From NCBI GenBank assembly GCA_947044365.1, contig OX345637.1, forward strand, positions 558,001-622,000: a DNA stretch of 64,000 bases. Direction: 5' to 3'. The stretch is from Petrosia ficiformis. Taxonomy: Eukaryota > Porifera > Demospongiae > Haplosclerida > Petrosiidae. Below are positions 14,001-23,884 of this stretch, piece after piece (the stretch's first letter is position 1; the number at the start of each line of letters is the position of its first letter). The position numbers were made by a program, and so were the translations under genes. The notes beneath the pieces were generated by a model, which searched no databases, was not told the origin of the DNA, and worked only from the letters and a program-made list of their open reading frames with translations.

Positions 14001-14119
14001 CGATTCCTAACCTTGTAAACCTCTCCATATGTACCACTTCCAATTTGCTTTATAAGATCAAAATCTCTTTCAGGATTCTTACGTGATATACTTGGTAATA
14101 TACCATCAGGACCAGCCAT
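437..14119 (-). CDS. MAP4K: MAP4K3/5-like Ser/Thr kinase (germinal-centre kinase), N-terminal part, runs off left edge
   Basis: Exons in transcription order: 14119-14012, 9578-9521, (one or more not found), 4123-4059, 1157-1099, 823-776, 678-636, 509-437. All have GT-AG borders and the phases agree wherever exons are adjacent. Visible kinase motifs are the glycine loop [11 protein letters not shown], the ATP-lysine strand [10 protein letters not shown], the hinge [14 protein letters not shown], the catalytic loop MHRDIKGANILL, DFG (ADFGIAAQ), and the activation segment [11 protein letters not shown]. The [14 protein letters not shown] hinge and the N-terminal RNPxxDF-type lead-in are hallmarks of MAP4K kinases, which act in the cytoplasm upstream of JNK and mTOR signalling. 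Expected residues between [10 protein letters not shown] and RKDRLW (about 30 aa, with the helix-C glutamate) were not located. An AG acceptor lies directly before the ATG, so a 5' non-coding exon is likely upstream. The citron-homology C-terminus lies outside the window. Confidence 0.93.
826..990. repeat. GATA and AGAGAC purine microsatellite
   Basis: A GATA run passes into AGAGAC/AGAG tracts directly next to the acceptor of the MAP4K catalytic-loop exon (823-776). On the coding strand this is a TCTC-rich polypyrimidine tract, so it may double as the pyrimidine tract of that 3' splice site. Confidence 0.85.
1560..2889 (+). pseudogene. Degenerate Tc1/mariner-type transposase
   Basis: Recognisable Tc1-family DDE transposase pieces lie in order on the plus strand: [12 protein letters not shown] (near 1592), [17 protein letters not shown] (near 1680-1725), PVKVHVW then [15 protein letters not shown] (about 1845-1910), [17 protein letters not shown] (about 1930-1981), [12 protein letters not shown] and WW (about 2015-2070), [18 protein letters not shown] (about 2092-2146), and [16 protein letters not shown]. 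The ending HLHKV...[10 protein letters not shown] sits beyond the minisatellite, at 2824-2888. Stops, frameshifts and a noncoding-looking stretch at 1757-1840 show it is dead. It lies antisense in a MAP4K intron. The family moves DNA segments into TA targets. The C-terminal codons were amplified into the 29-bp array described separately. Confidence 0.88.
2208..2816. repeat. 29-bp minisatellite, 21 copies, inside the transposase relic
   Basis: The span is 609 bp, exactly 21 x 29 bp, with only a few substitutions (some copies read AACG for AACA, one reads ATGG for ATAG). The unit starts AGTACTGTTAATGTTAAC. The first copy encodes transposase residues STVNVNKCN, and the reading frame of the transposase tail resumes after the last copy, so the array grew within the coding sequence. 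A 29-bp unit shifts frame in each copy. Confidence 0.95.
2880..3299. mobile_element. MITE family 1, copy A
   Basis: About 370 bp, sharing long blocks with 8022-8312: the CCCACGGGTTC region, GGTCAATTAATGGGCATGG, AAACTGGAACA, TTCTACAAG, TGATTACTGAATGC and GGACACCACAAAGCAGTC. The right end (3241-3256) is an inverted copy of the left end seen intact in copy B (ATCCCTATGACTG). A second right-end sequence occurs at 3282-3299. It abuts the end of the Tc1 transposase relic. Confidence 0.75.
3300..4058. other. MAP4K intron sequence, no gene seen
   Basis: AT-rich intronic sequence with homopolymer T runs. I see no conserved coding segment on either strand. Confidence 0.5.
4886..5007. mobile_element. 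Foldback (near-perfect palindrome) element
   Basis: The left arm at 4886-4932 is matched by its reverse complement at 4961-5007: 47 bp each, with no mismatch that I can see. The 28-bp centre contains TGCCAC (4933-4938) pairing with GTGGCA (4954-4959) and an apex GTCCTTCGGAC that is itself palindromic. The right arm runs into an AT microsatellite (about 5003-5045). Such a structure would extrude as a long hairpin. Confidence 0.9.
5215..5870. repeat. GTACAGTATAGTACAT satellite tract
   Basis: About 650 bp of interleaved short units (GTACAGTATA, GTACATGTACAG, CAGGTACAGTATA) with higher-order periodicity. It contains many self-complementary TGTACA cores. The long tyrosine-rich open frames here are by-products of the repeat, not genes. 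Confidence 0.9.
6175..6560. mobile_element. MITE family 2, copy A (GCTTCGAA ends)
   Basis: It begins near AGGCTAGAAAAGCTTCGAAGG and ends near CATTCGAAGCTTTTTCCCATC, imperfect inverted ends of about 25 bp. The body resembles 62335-62715: TTGATTGGCTATAGAAA, TGGATTTAGCAT, GACAGAAGCAG, GCATGGCAGC. Confidence 0.7.
7112..7704. mobile_element. Nonautonomous element with GTCAATAAAAAGTTAATG ends
   Basis: The left end at 7114-7135 (GTCAATAAAAAGTTAATG...) is mirrored at 7679-7701 as an inverted copy with few differences. The interior, about 590 bp, has no recognisable protein. The ends resemble those of the 11056 hairpin MITE (TCAATAAAAAGT), suggesting a Tc1/mariner-related group. Confidence 0.6.
8022..8312. 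mobile_element. MITE family 1, copy B
   Basis: The left end CCATCCCTATGACTG (from about 8022) pairs with the right end AAAGCAGTCATAGG (8295-8312). It contains an AT run and the shared blocks noted for copy A. No coding content. Confidence 0.75.
9366..9450. repeat. GGA-rich purine tract
   Basis: An imperfect GAGGAG run on the plus strand, on the 3' side (in MAP4K transcription) of the exon at 9578-9521. It could form triplex or G-rich structures but is a common simple repeat. Confidence 0.75.
9650..10165. repeat. 57-bp tandem trio followed by CAGTA pentanucleotide array
   Basis: Three copies of a unit containing CAGTACTTGTCACAATGG lie at about 9663-9800, followed by about 330 bp of (CAGTA)n with CAGTATAGCACA variants. 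Confidence 0.85.
10320..10495. repeat. TACATGTA/ATATAATTACATG tandem repeat
   Basis: Roughly 36-bp units combine TACATGTACATG with CATATATAATTACATG. All cores are palindromic. Confidence 0.85.
10575..10790. mobile_element. Interspersed repeat family 3, copy A
   Basis: About 210 bp closely resembling 22547-22745: GTGCACCATTGGC, GCTTCTTATTTGGCACTGCA, CAGTTAATTATGATTATATT, ACTAACAGCATTAA and CAATGGCGCACA are shared. It lacks coding potential and is probably a MITE. Confidence 0.7.
11054..11258. mobile_element. Hairpin MITE family 4, copy A
   Basis: The ends TGTCAATAAAAAGTCACC (from 11056) and the inverted GGTGACGTTTTATTGACA (to 11256) enclose about 200 bp that is itself largely self-complementary (CAGTAATTACT and AGTAATTACT blocks). 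It is flanked by TA, as for Tc1/mariner-derived MITEs. Confidence 0.8.
11510..11985. repeat. TACATGTACATG / ATAATTATAGTACATG satellite
   Basis: Three related units of about 60-70 bp contain TTATAATAATTATAGT and TACATGTACATGTACTG, plus flanking TACATG runs. Confidence 0.85.
12895..13480. repeat. GTACATGTACATGTGTATATAGACT and ACATAAAGTACTTATATAC repeats
   Basis: Two successive arrays: 12895-13190 with a unit near 30 bp, and 13245-13475 with TACATAAAGTACTTATATAC units. Both are TACATG-rich and lie in the first MAP4K coding intron. Confidence 0.85.
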
Positions 14120-14923
14120 CCTGAAATAAAGAATATGATAGCTATAATGTACACATACACACACACACACACAATGGTGTGGAAATATTGAGCTGACAAT
14201 CGGACATTTTGACCCATAATTTGCTTACAGTTTATTTTCAGTTAACAGTGCATTCACTAGATTCAACAGACAATGCCCCCACATGAATGACTGTTTCCAC
14301 ACCACTACATATATACACATGTATAGTTAATGATGGACTGTTAGTATGATTGGTAATCGTACTATATTGGATATTATTTTTAATATCGGATTATCGATAT
14401 TATTTAATTTCGCAACAGGTATACGTAACCAATATTATAAGTAATTTAATACAATACATTTACAGGAATTAGATATTCGAAGGCAGACGAGATCAAATGA
14501 AAAGAACAGCACTTCGTTAATATTCATACTCAAACCAGAGACCATACTAATGCTTAGGTTGACAGATATGAAGTGTTGGTATAAATATTTTAACAAGGTG
14601 CCATTCTTTTCAGTAGCTGTAATATGAATTCAGTATCAATTATTAGAAAAATTCTCAAATCAGCTTTAATGAGTGAAACAGTTTCACTATGCTAATCTGA
14701 GCATACAATAGGGGAATGTTACAAATACTTTCGCAATATACACTTCAATATATATATAACATTAACTTCTTATTGGAATTTAACAGTGAAATAGTCTTAG
14801 GATCCTAAAACCTACTCATACGACAACACGTTTTGAAATGATAAATATATATTTATATACATAGATAGACACACTTCTGTTGATAAATATGCATACATTA
14901 CAATGTTGTAATATCCAAGGTTA

Positions 14924-14969
<46 letters not shown>

Positions 14970-15304
14970 ATATATATATACACACCCAGAGAGAACAAGA
15001 TATTGACTTGCCACAGAGAATGGTAACACAGTAACTACAAGAGATAGACTTTAACAACACTCACTGCCACAATGGAGAACCGTACTGTTATAAACAGAAA
15101 GTAAGTGAGGGAGTCTTCACTCTTCACCACGGTTGAATACTATGTAACTATTCACGTGTTAATCACATGACCTGGAAAGCAACCCTCCCAGCTTTAACTA
15201 TGAAAATCACGTGATAAATTGATAATCATATTTAAACCCGGCCTATCAAGATCACGAGATTAGAACGAATACGCGTAGCCGATTAAAAATCCGTCAATCG
15301 CAAG
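14120..15304. other. Intergenic region between divergent MAP4K and ependymin-related genes
   Basis: It holds an AC run (14155-14173), an AT run (about 14930-14985) and AT-rich sequence. It should include the MAP4K 5' non-coding exon and promoter, and the promoter of the downstream ependymin-related gene. No coding segment was seen. Confidence 0.5.
15151..15236 (+). promoter_or_regulatory. CACGTG/CACATG boxes and TATTTAAA upstream of ependymin-related gene A
   Basis: TTCACGTGTT at 15151-15160, TCACATGA at 15163-15170 and TCACGTGA at 15207-15214, then TATTTAAA at 15229-15236, about 70 bp before the ATG. CACGTG-type boxes bind bHLH-zip factors (USF, MITF/TFEB, MYC/MAX). Function here is inferred from spacing only. 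Confidence 0.45.
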
Positions 15305-16254
15305 ATGAAGTTCCTTTTCGTTCTAACAGTTCTCTTTGCTGTTGCTTATTGTCAACAGATAAAATGCAGTATGTAATAATGTGTTGAGCAAATACTGTTA
15401 TTTCAATAATCTACTTTTCTTTTTATATTTTAGAGAGCACTCCTCCAATGTGGTCTGGAGCATTTCATGAGGTATCACATATGTATATTACTTCTTTCCA
15501 AAATGGCATCATTCATACACCATTTTATTACCTCATGTAGTCAAACTATGAACCAGGTCCAACTCAACCTAATACACGCTTCGGCTATGTTGACTATGAT
15601 GGAACAGGACAACGCATTCGCATAAGGGAACTGGACAGGTATTTTGAACCAGGACAAGATAAAACTGTTGGAGTCGAAGAACTGTATCTTTTTGAGCAAG
15701 TGAGACACCATGCAAGTAGAAAACCTGATAATTTCTATTTTGCATTTATAAATTTAGAAAGAGATGTACACATATTATCCAAGAGAGAGCAAATGTACCA
15801 CTGAATCACTCAATGATCCATTCCATCCTTTTGCTGTTCCTCCAACCTCTGAATATAGTAGAAGAGAATATTTGGGGGCTAGCATTCCTCGTCTTGGAGT
15901 ACGAGTTGACTCTTTTCATTACGGGGAAGATGGTAATGATTATATTATAATAATCATAAACTGCATAATTATTATAATTTATATTATTGCGTATTTTATT
16001 CTTAGATCAACATCATTACCATGGGTATTGGGCACCATTATCAGCAACAGATGAAGCAGTTTGCATACCTGTACATGACTATTATGTGAACATGCAAGGA
16101 CCAATGCCGCAACGAGTGAACGCTCATTTTACGTGAGTGTGTGATATTAAACATGTATGAAAACTACTGCTCTTATTATTATAGATACTTTAACATTACT
16201 GCTGTTACTTCCTTTCCTGCTGGTACATTTACCAAACCTGCTGAATGTCAATAA
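15305..16254 (+). CDS. EPDR: Ependymin-related secreted protein A
   Basis: Six exons: 15305-15368, 15434-15471, 15541-15699, 15758-15932, 16006-16132, 16185-16254, giving 210 aa in one frame. It starts with a signal peptide (MKFLFVLTVLFAVAYCQQ). The body fits the ependymin-related family: PxMWSGAFHE near the N-terminus, a TRFGYVDYDG strand, then conserved cysteines in ESKC, DEAVC and the terminal PAEC. Family members are secreted or lysosomal lipid-binding-like beta-sandwich glycoproteins of about 200-220 aa, so this copy is full length. NITAV in exon 6 is a glycosylation sequon. It sits head-to-tail with a paralogue 0.85 kb downstream that has the same exon phases. Confidence 0.9.
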
Positions 16255-17052
16255 AGGCTCCAGGAAGATTACTGACAATTAGCTTTTAACACTTAGTTTT
16301 GTTTTAATTGTGTGCTATATGTAGCTGTGCATGTGCTTTTGCTGAATTTTTTCCGTCCTTTTCTAATTTTTCTTTTTTTAAATTACTATTAGACATTAGA
16401 AGAGACTGTTGGTAACGCTGGAAGAATAAGTGTAATTATAGTGTAACGTTTATGTCGAATACTGCTTAGTATATATATAATATCTTTATGGGACATTTTT
16501 AGGGACCTGAGAGATCTAGTGAATAGCATTGATTGTGTAGAAAAGTATATACACTATAATAATGATACTGCATACTTGGGCAAAGTATTCAGAGGTTGCT
16601 AATTATAATGCAATCACATTTAGAAGAATGTATGAATATTATTATCACAACTGACCTTCATGTGATGAAAATTAATGTTCATCTGCACATGAATATCAAT
16701 ATGCTCCTAATCAGCAAAAAATATGGATTATGTATGTATGCGGTTTTATGACAATAATCTTCCATACAACTAATATTTTATTATAATAATAATTATATAT
16801 GTAAGTATAATAATTATTAACAATATCAGTACTGTAAATGATGCAATGTAAATCATTATTATACTATATATTTGTATGCCAGATTGAATATATGTTTAAT
16901 CCCACAAATTTTGTGAGCTTACGTTTTGTCTGCTAACATTGTTTTCATATCTACAACTAATTAACTATACATGTTTAGCTGTATAATATATATATAATTA
17001 TGTAGCTACAATAATTAATAGAATTATCACGTATTACGTAATTGCCGAGTGA

Positions 17053-17060
17053 TCACATGA
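17053..17060 (+). promoter_or_regulatory. TCACATGA box upstream of ependymin-related gene B
   Basis: The octamer TCACATGA lies 45 bp before the ATG, matching an octamer upstream of gene A (15163-15170). Evidence is similarity of motif and position only. Confidence 0.35.
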
Positions 17061-17104
17061 TGCGAAGATTTTTCGACGCTGTTCATCTAAATTCTGTGAG
17101 AACA

Positions 17105-18108
17105 ATGAAGTTTCTTCTGCTATCTGCAGTTCTTTTGACCTTTGTTTACGGACAACCACCGCCACAGCAACAGAGATGCAGTAAGTAAAATGGATTTTCA
17201 AAATTTAGAATTGTATAAATAATTTATATTCAATGTTTAGTGGAAACACCTGCACAGTGGATTGGAGTACTGCACGAGGTAACATGAAGTATACATGATA
17301 TAATACAATATCACAACTATAATAATATACTTCTACACAAAGAAAATAATGTTATTATAATAATATCATTAATTCAAATCGTTAAAAAATTTTGCAGCAC
17401 AATTTTGAGGCTAATGGAGGACGAGAACCAGAAATACGTCATAACTACTTTTATTATGATGCTACAAATGAACGTGTTAATATAACAGAATATGAAATAT
17501 TTGAGCCCAGTGGTCGTAGTGAGCTAATACAAGAACTTTACTTTTTTCGAGATGTAAGTATATAATTACTATAGTGTTTGTATGTGTACTGTGCAGTTTA
17601 TACATTTCATTCACTTCATAGGAAACTATGTATCGTATCGAGGGACGTAGATGTGAAAAACAGTCACTGAATGAGACTTTTCGTCCATTCGGACTTCGTG
17701 AAGCTCGCTTTTTTGGAAGAGAAATCTTAGGAGCAGTAAATCCTGGTCTAGGTGTACTTGTTGATGGATTCCATGATGAAAGAGGTAAATATATATATAT
17801 ATAGTAAAATATAATGATAATCTCTCATACAGATGGAGGGTTTTACCATGGTTTCTGGGCACCAATTAGAACAACTAGTGACAGAGAATGTATTCCAGTA
17901 CTGGAAGATTATGTTCGTCTAGAAGGCCCAGTACCACGTCGAGTAAATGCTCACTTTACGTGAGTTGACAAAGTTTATTGGACACATGCTATTATTATTA
18001 TAATTAAACAGGTTCCTGAATGTCTCAGCTGTTACTACTGCCAGTCCATTTCCACCAAGTACATTTACTATACCACCTGAATGCATACCACCACCTCGAA
18101 AGAACTAA
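17105..18108 (+). CDS. EPDR: Ependymin-related secreted protein B
   Basis: Six exons: 17105-17180, 17241-17278, 17398-17553, 17622-17784, 17833-17959, 18012-18108, giving 218 aa. Signal peptide MKFLLLSAVLLTFVYG, then a short Pro/Gln-rich stretch. Shared family features are TPAQWIGVLHE, RCEKQSLNETFRPFG, GAVNPGLGVLVDGFHDE, YHGFWAP and a terminal IPPEC before a proline-rich tail. Exon 2 (38 nt) and exon 5 (127 nt) have the same lengths as in gene A and every intron has the same phase, so A and B arose by tandem duplication. NVS and NIT/NET sequons suggest glycosylation. Role: secreted or lysosomal protein of unsettled ligand. Confidence 0.9.
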
Positions 18109-21100
18109 GACCTTCCTGTGCTGAAACAAAGCTGAACTTTGAAACACATAAAATAATTTAGCTGTTTATATTACTATATAGCTATTAATAGTAATAATTA
18201 TTAGTGATACTATTATAATTTGGGACTTTTTTTGATTTTTGAGTATTTTACTTTTCACTTTAAAAAAAAATTTAACTGCATGATCATGACACATGGAGAA
18301 TTATGAGGCTTTCATTTCCTTCAGACAGGTCTCTCTAATATATATAGTAACCTACAATTTAAAAAATATCAGTGAGTTGCTTTCAGAAACCAGGCAAAAT
18401 ATATAAATTATTATTATTATTTTTTTGCACTCACTGTCATGATTGGATTGATATACCAGTATGACATTATTCATTACAGCAAAAAGGTTGTAAGAATGAA
18501 TATTAACAGCTCCTAGTGAATATACTTAGAATTTAACATGTAGTAATAATTATTATTACACACAGCAAAATATTTATCAACTTAGTTCACCTTTTTTTAC
18601 TGCGTGGATAGCGAATTCCTAAGTAATTCGAAAATAATTCGTATGTAATTCGTAGTAATTCGCAATAAAAGTAATTATTATACATGAATTAAAGTGGGTG
18701 TGTTGGTGGTGTGTTTTAACATGGTTGATTGGTTATGAATGTTCCTGTTGAGAAGGAGTGTCAAGATAACACAGAATTTACAGAAGAAATTATTAAGGTT
18801 AATTAATAGTTTATTTATAAATTCATCGTATTGCATGACTACTTCAATAGTATTATAGTGGCAGGTACCGTTTGTATTTCTTCTAGGCTTTGGTTGTCGT
18901 AGTGATGTAATGAGATGAATTCTAATTTATATAATAATTATGTTATTGTTTAAGAACGTATATATGATCTATTTCTGAAATAATTACAATCTTGTCACAG
19001 GAAGGTTAGTGTTGCGTACCAAGCCCCTCCCACTTTAAAGGCAGGGGAGATCTGTATTGAAGCAGTGCTTTCACCAAATATCAGGTGGGAGGGGCTGACT
19101 ATGCAAGACTATTTCCATAGCCTGTTGGCAAAAATGTTTTCTAGTGTTTTAAAACCTAGTCAACCTTTGACAGCTTCGATTGCTCCATATTTATCTAGCC
19201 ACTTCCACTCAATACGATCTACCAGACCCTTCATTTCGTTAAAGTGGGAGGGGCTGTCTACAGGAGACTACGCAAAAGTAGCACACCCAAGTTGTGGGAT
19301 TATTTCAGTTAAGTAAGACTGTGTGTGCATTCTTTAATTGATTTGTAGCTAGGGGCATTGTTTACTTTTCATCAACAATGAAGTTTATTATACCAAGTAA
19401 AATTCATCATCACTCCCAACCTCTCAGACTGATTCTCACAATATTTTATATCAATTACATGTAAGATGATGAGATTCATGAACGTAATGATTATATTCAT
19501 TGATAGAATTTAAAATTTGAAATTAACTAGATGTTCTTAAAACAGGTATCCTGTGCAATACTGTGTTGTGAACACATATTACAATTATTGTAATTAGCTA
19601 TTAATATGAAGGGCATGACAGACCGAAAAATGGTGGAGTTTTCTATAAACTGATAATACGAAAACTCAGGAATTGCAGATACTGTGTACTGTCTGCATTT
19701 GCTTCTGCAAAGTATGTATACGTTCTTATACGACTAATTTCTATCCGACTGATGTGTTTAGAACGTGTTAAAAGTACTGTAAAGGACTTTTCGAATTTTT
19801 TTTTGAATGACAGACGAAAAGGCATATAGACAGCCAATGACTTATATCCAGCTGTATGTAGTAAATAATCAAATTTACTATATACCACAATGCCAGGAAG
19901 TGGTTTGTAAATATCTTAAGTAAGCCGCATAACATCAAACATCAGTGTAGTAGGCTATAGATTAAAATAGAAAAGTAAATTGAATTGGATGGTTGTAACC
20001 AGGAGCGTATCGTATGAATGAAATAACAAAAGGCAACTACTACATATTCATATCTTAATTAAGTTAATTGATGTTCCTATTGAAGAATAGAGTGACCACA
20101 CCCAAAACACATGGATACCATGCCAGGTAATAGAGTTATATTGACCACGCCCATAATGCATGGATACAATGCCTGGTAAAAGTACTAAGTCTACATACAG
20201 GCTCCCTGTGAAGCAAAAGGAAGCTGAAAAGGAGAGTATAGGGAAATGCCACAGGAAATGGTGGCTGCTGACCACCAGTTCAAGCATAGTCCTAAACGTG
20301 TAGCTTTTTTTTTCAGGACCTACCTGTAGTGTAAATCAAAATAAATTGCCTTCATACTGTCAGCACAGCTAAATAGATGTATCTTCATAGACAGGGCCTT
20401 GGAAAACCTTAAAAAAACTATGTGTTCAGGAACTGGTGATCAGCAAACAACTTGTTGCTTCCTCTACAACTTACTTATGCTCTCCTTCAATATCTGCTAC
20501 AATTCTGTTCTTTCATTTCACAGGCATTGTGATATAGACTCAATTCTTTTAGCTGGCATTTTATCCATGCATTATGGGTGTGGTCATTGTAATTATTCTG
20601 AAAATACTAACGTGATTAATATTGCTCTCTTTTTTATTATTTCCATGCAAGATCCCAATCCTGTTTTTCATTCATGCACTCCCATTGTAATGTAGGTTAC
20701 AAACATTAAGCTATAGCAGAGCCTTGATTTATGATAGGGGTTGAATACTAGTGATTGATGACGATGAGAATTATCATTTGCGCTTGCCTTGTTGCAGTAT
20801 TAGCAATTGTGATACTTTTTATAATATTAGAAATATACTGGTACTATAACTAAATATTGACCCACTCGAGTAACAACTAGCGAAATCCAAAGCATTGTGC
20901 TGATAGCGTATGTGTTACAAAAAAGAAAAAAAATGTCCGAATGGATATCAAACTAGCTCCTTCTATCGGGAAAGAAAAATGAAAGAGAGGCGGCAGGCAG
21001 GGAGCCTCAGCTACAAAGTCTACAACCAAAAAGAAACACCAATATTATATTTACTTTTACCAGATGGCTCACTGATCTGTTTGTATTAGACAAGGGTTTT

Positions 21101-21296
21101 TGTGATCAGTCCTCGCAACCTGGCTTCATAACTGCAACTTGAAACAACCCGTGAAACTCTACGTTCAAATCTCAACTCATATACATGTATGTGACTTTCA
21201 CATCTTATTCGTTTATTATATTGTTGTTCTCTCACTATGTTGACCTGATATAAACCAAGAATGAAATTTATTTCATTATTTTACATTTCTCAGAAA
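18109..21296. other. Intergenic, repeat debris, no gene seen
   Basis: Contents: an AATTCG-rich short repeat (18610-18665), an inverted-repeat element at 19022-19255, and copies of a GACCACRCCCA/CATGGATAC repeat at about 20090-20180. An inverted copy of that repeat lies at about 20560-20590, and relatives at about 24545 and 24690. Short open frames here show no domain I recognise. Confidence 0.5.
19022..19255. mobile_element. Possible MITE with AGCCCCTCCCACTTTAA ends
   Basis: The 17-bp end at 19022-19038 has its exact inverse at 19239-19255 (TTAAAGTGGGAGGGGCT). GGTGGGAGGGGCTGAC at 19084 is an internal relative. The 84-aa open frame across it looks like chance. Confidence 0.5.
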
Positions 21297-21584
21297 ATGT
21301 CTACACAAATGCACGAGGCATTATTAGCATTCACTACTGATATCAACTTAATTAATGAACTCATTCAAAATGGTTAGTATTACGTATTGTCTTTGAAAAC
21401 TGTAGCATCTATTTATAGTAATTTATTTGTGTGTTTGAATGTCTATCCTTTCCTGTCTACCATCTTATACATGTATGTGTATGTTTTCATACATGTACGT
21501 ATGAATCTTTTAATTTAGACCCATCACTATTGACATCACAAAATCATCAAGGACTTGTCCCTATTCAGGTAGATGAATAAGTCA

Positions 21585-21635
<51 letters not shown>

Positions 21636-22818
21636 GATAGAATAAATGAATGGATGGATCAATGGATGAATAGATGGGTGAGCGGATGAACAAATTGATG
21701 AATCCATGAAAGTTTTCTTTGAATGTATTATTACACAATAAGATATTCTTTATGAAAGAAAGCTTCAGCTCAAAAGCATTCTTCAGCTGGAAGCATGTAC
21801 ATTGAATTAATGAATCAGTGGTTGGATGAGTCATGAGGGCATGCATGAATGAATGGGTGGAAGGATATATTAAAGGATGGAAGGATGAATGGATGGATGA
21901 GTGAACGACTGCTAGTACGAATGGATGAGTTAATAGAAGAATGTTTTGATTGATAGATGAATAGATTTGTGGAAAGATGAATAGGTGAAGGAATGAATGA
22001 ATTGAATGTTAAATGAGATTAAAATGTGGATAAATGGACAAAGGGATTGACGAATAGATAGATAATTAAGTACTCTTTTCTATTCATAGGTAGTTGCAAC
22101 AAGAGGCAATGCACAATTAATCCATCTTCTCTCTGAACTGGGGTCTCACATAGAGCTGCATGATCAAGATGGGAAAACCCCTGTAATGCTAGCTTGTCAG
22201 GTATGACTAAGGCTGGGTTCACACTATGACACAAAACCTTGTGTTGTATTCGTTGTGTTGTGATAAAATTCTGAAAACTGATTGGTGAAACGCAATGCAG
22301 CTGATGGAAAAGATAGAATCAGATCCTATCCTTTGATTGAGGTTCTTCTAGTGGGATGTGTGGTATTTGTCAACAGCATTATTTTGATAAAAATATTAAT
22401 TTTTGTACAGCAAAGTTCCTTTTCGCAAATGTTGTCAAATATTGTCAAATATTGTGGTGTAGTCATAATATGTGTATTTGGGGTTATCATAATTACATGT
22501 ACTTCAGCCATTTTTTCATTAGTCAACTAACTATCTAGTCATTCATAATCTCATATGGTGCACCATTGGCTCAAAGAGCTTCTTATTTGGCACTGCACAG
22601 TTCTCTTTTAGGGCCAGTGGCACAATTAATTATGATTATATTGTCACTAACAGCATTAACTCTTTGTAGTTGGCTCAAGATGTATTCTCAATGGCGCACA
22701 TGCTAACCATTTTTGAGCCAATTTGGCCCAAGCTCATCAAAAACTATATACATGAATTTATGTTCTAGCACATAATTATACTTATTCACAACACACAAAC
22801 ACACACACACACACTCAT

Positions 22819-22882
<64 letters not shown>

Positions 22883-23853
22883 ATACAGACTGGTAGTTTG
22901 TATGCAGTTCATGCATTTTACAAGTGTGGAGCTAATATGAAGATTGTAGACAATGTTGGCAGAACATTAATGCATTATGCTGCTGGCATAGGAGCTATGT
23001 AAGACAAATTGATATACATGTATACTTATGAAACAACAATGAATGAATGGACAAACGATGAATGTATGGACAAACTGCAAAGAAATGGACTGAGGAATGG
23101 GTGGATGGATGGATGGATGGATAGATGGATGGATGGATGGATGGATGGATGGATGGATGGATGGACAGACAGACAGATGGACAGATGGTTGGATGGATGG
23201 ATGGATGGATGAATGGACTGAGGAATGGGTGGATGGATGAATGGATGGATGGATGGATTGACAGACATACAGATGGACAGATGGAAGGGTTAAAGGACAA
23301 ACTGACGGAGAAACAAACAGAGAGAGAGAAAGGCAACGTAGATACATACATGTAGATAGATTGATGTATGGATATAGATGGATGAATAGACTGATGGATG
23401 GAAAGTCAGATTTACAAATGCACACATGAATAGATAGATAGATGGATGAATGGATAGATGGATTGATGGATGGATAGATTAATGGAAGGAAGGATGGATG
23501 GATGGATGGATGGATGGATGGATGGATGGATAGATTAATGGAAGGAAGGATTGATGGATGGATGGATGGATGGATGGATGGACAGATGAATGGATGGACA
23601 GATGGATGGACGATGGATGGATGAATAGACAGATGAATGGATGGATAGATGGTATATGAATTACTGATATAAATGCACATTGTATAATTACTATGTTTGT
23701 TAATTTTCAGACATATTATGCATTATTTGCACGAGACATTTCATCTTTCTTACCGACAAAAAGATCAAGAGTTAGTTGGCCATGTCTGTGTATCTATCTA
23801 TCTAATTATTCTTTGTCTATCTAACTATCTAGCTATCTATTTATCTATCTATT

Positions 23854-23884
<31 letters not shown>

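Noticed and set aside
19065..19316. 84-codon open frame as a gene
   Set aside because: It overlaps an inverted-repeat element, has no signal peptide or domain, and has no matching splice context.
22967..23680. 237-codon His-Pro-Ser-Ile-rich frame
   Set aside because: It is the translation of a GGAT microsatellite in an intron of the DHHC gene, with similar frames overlapping it.
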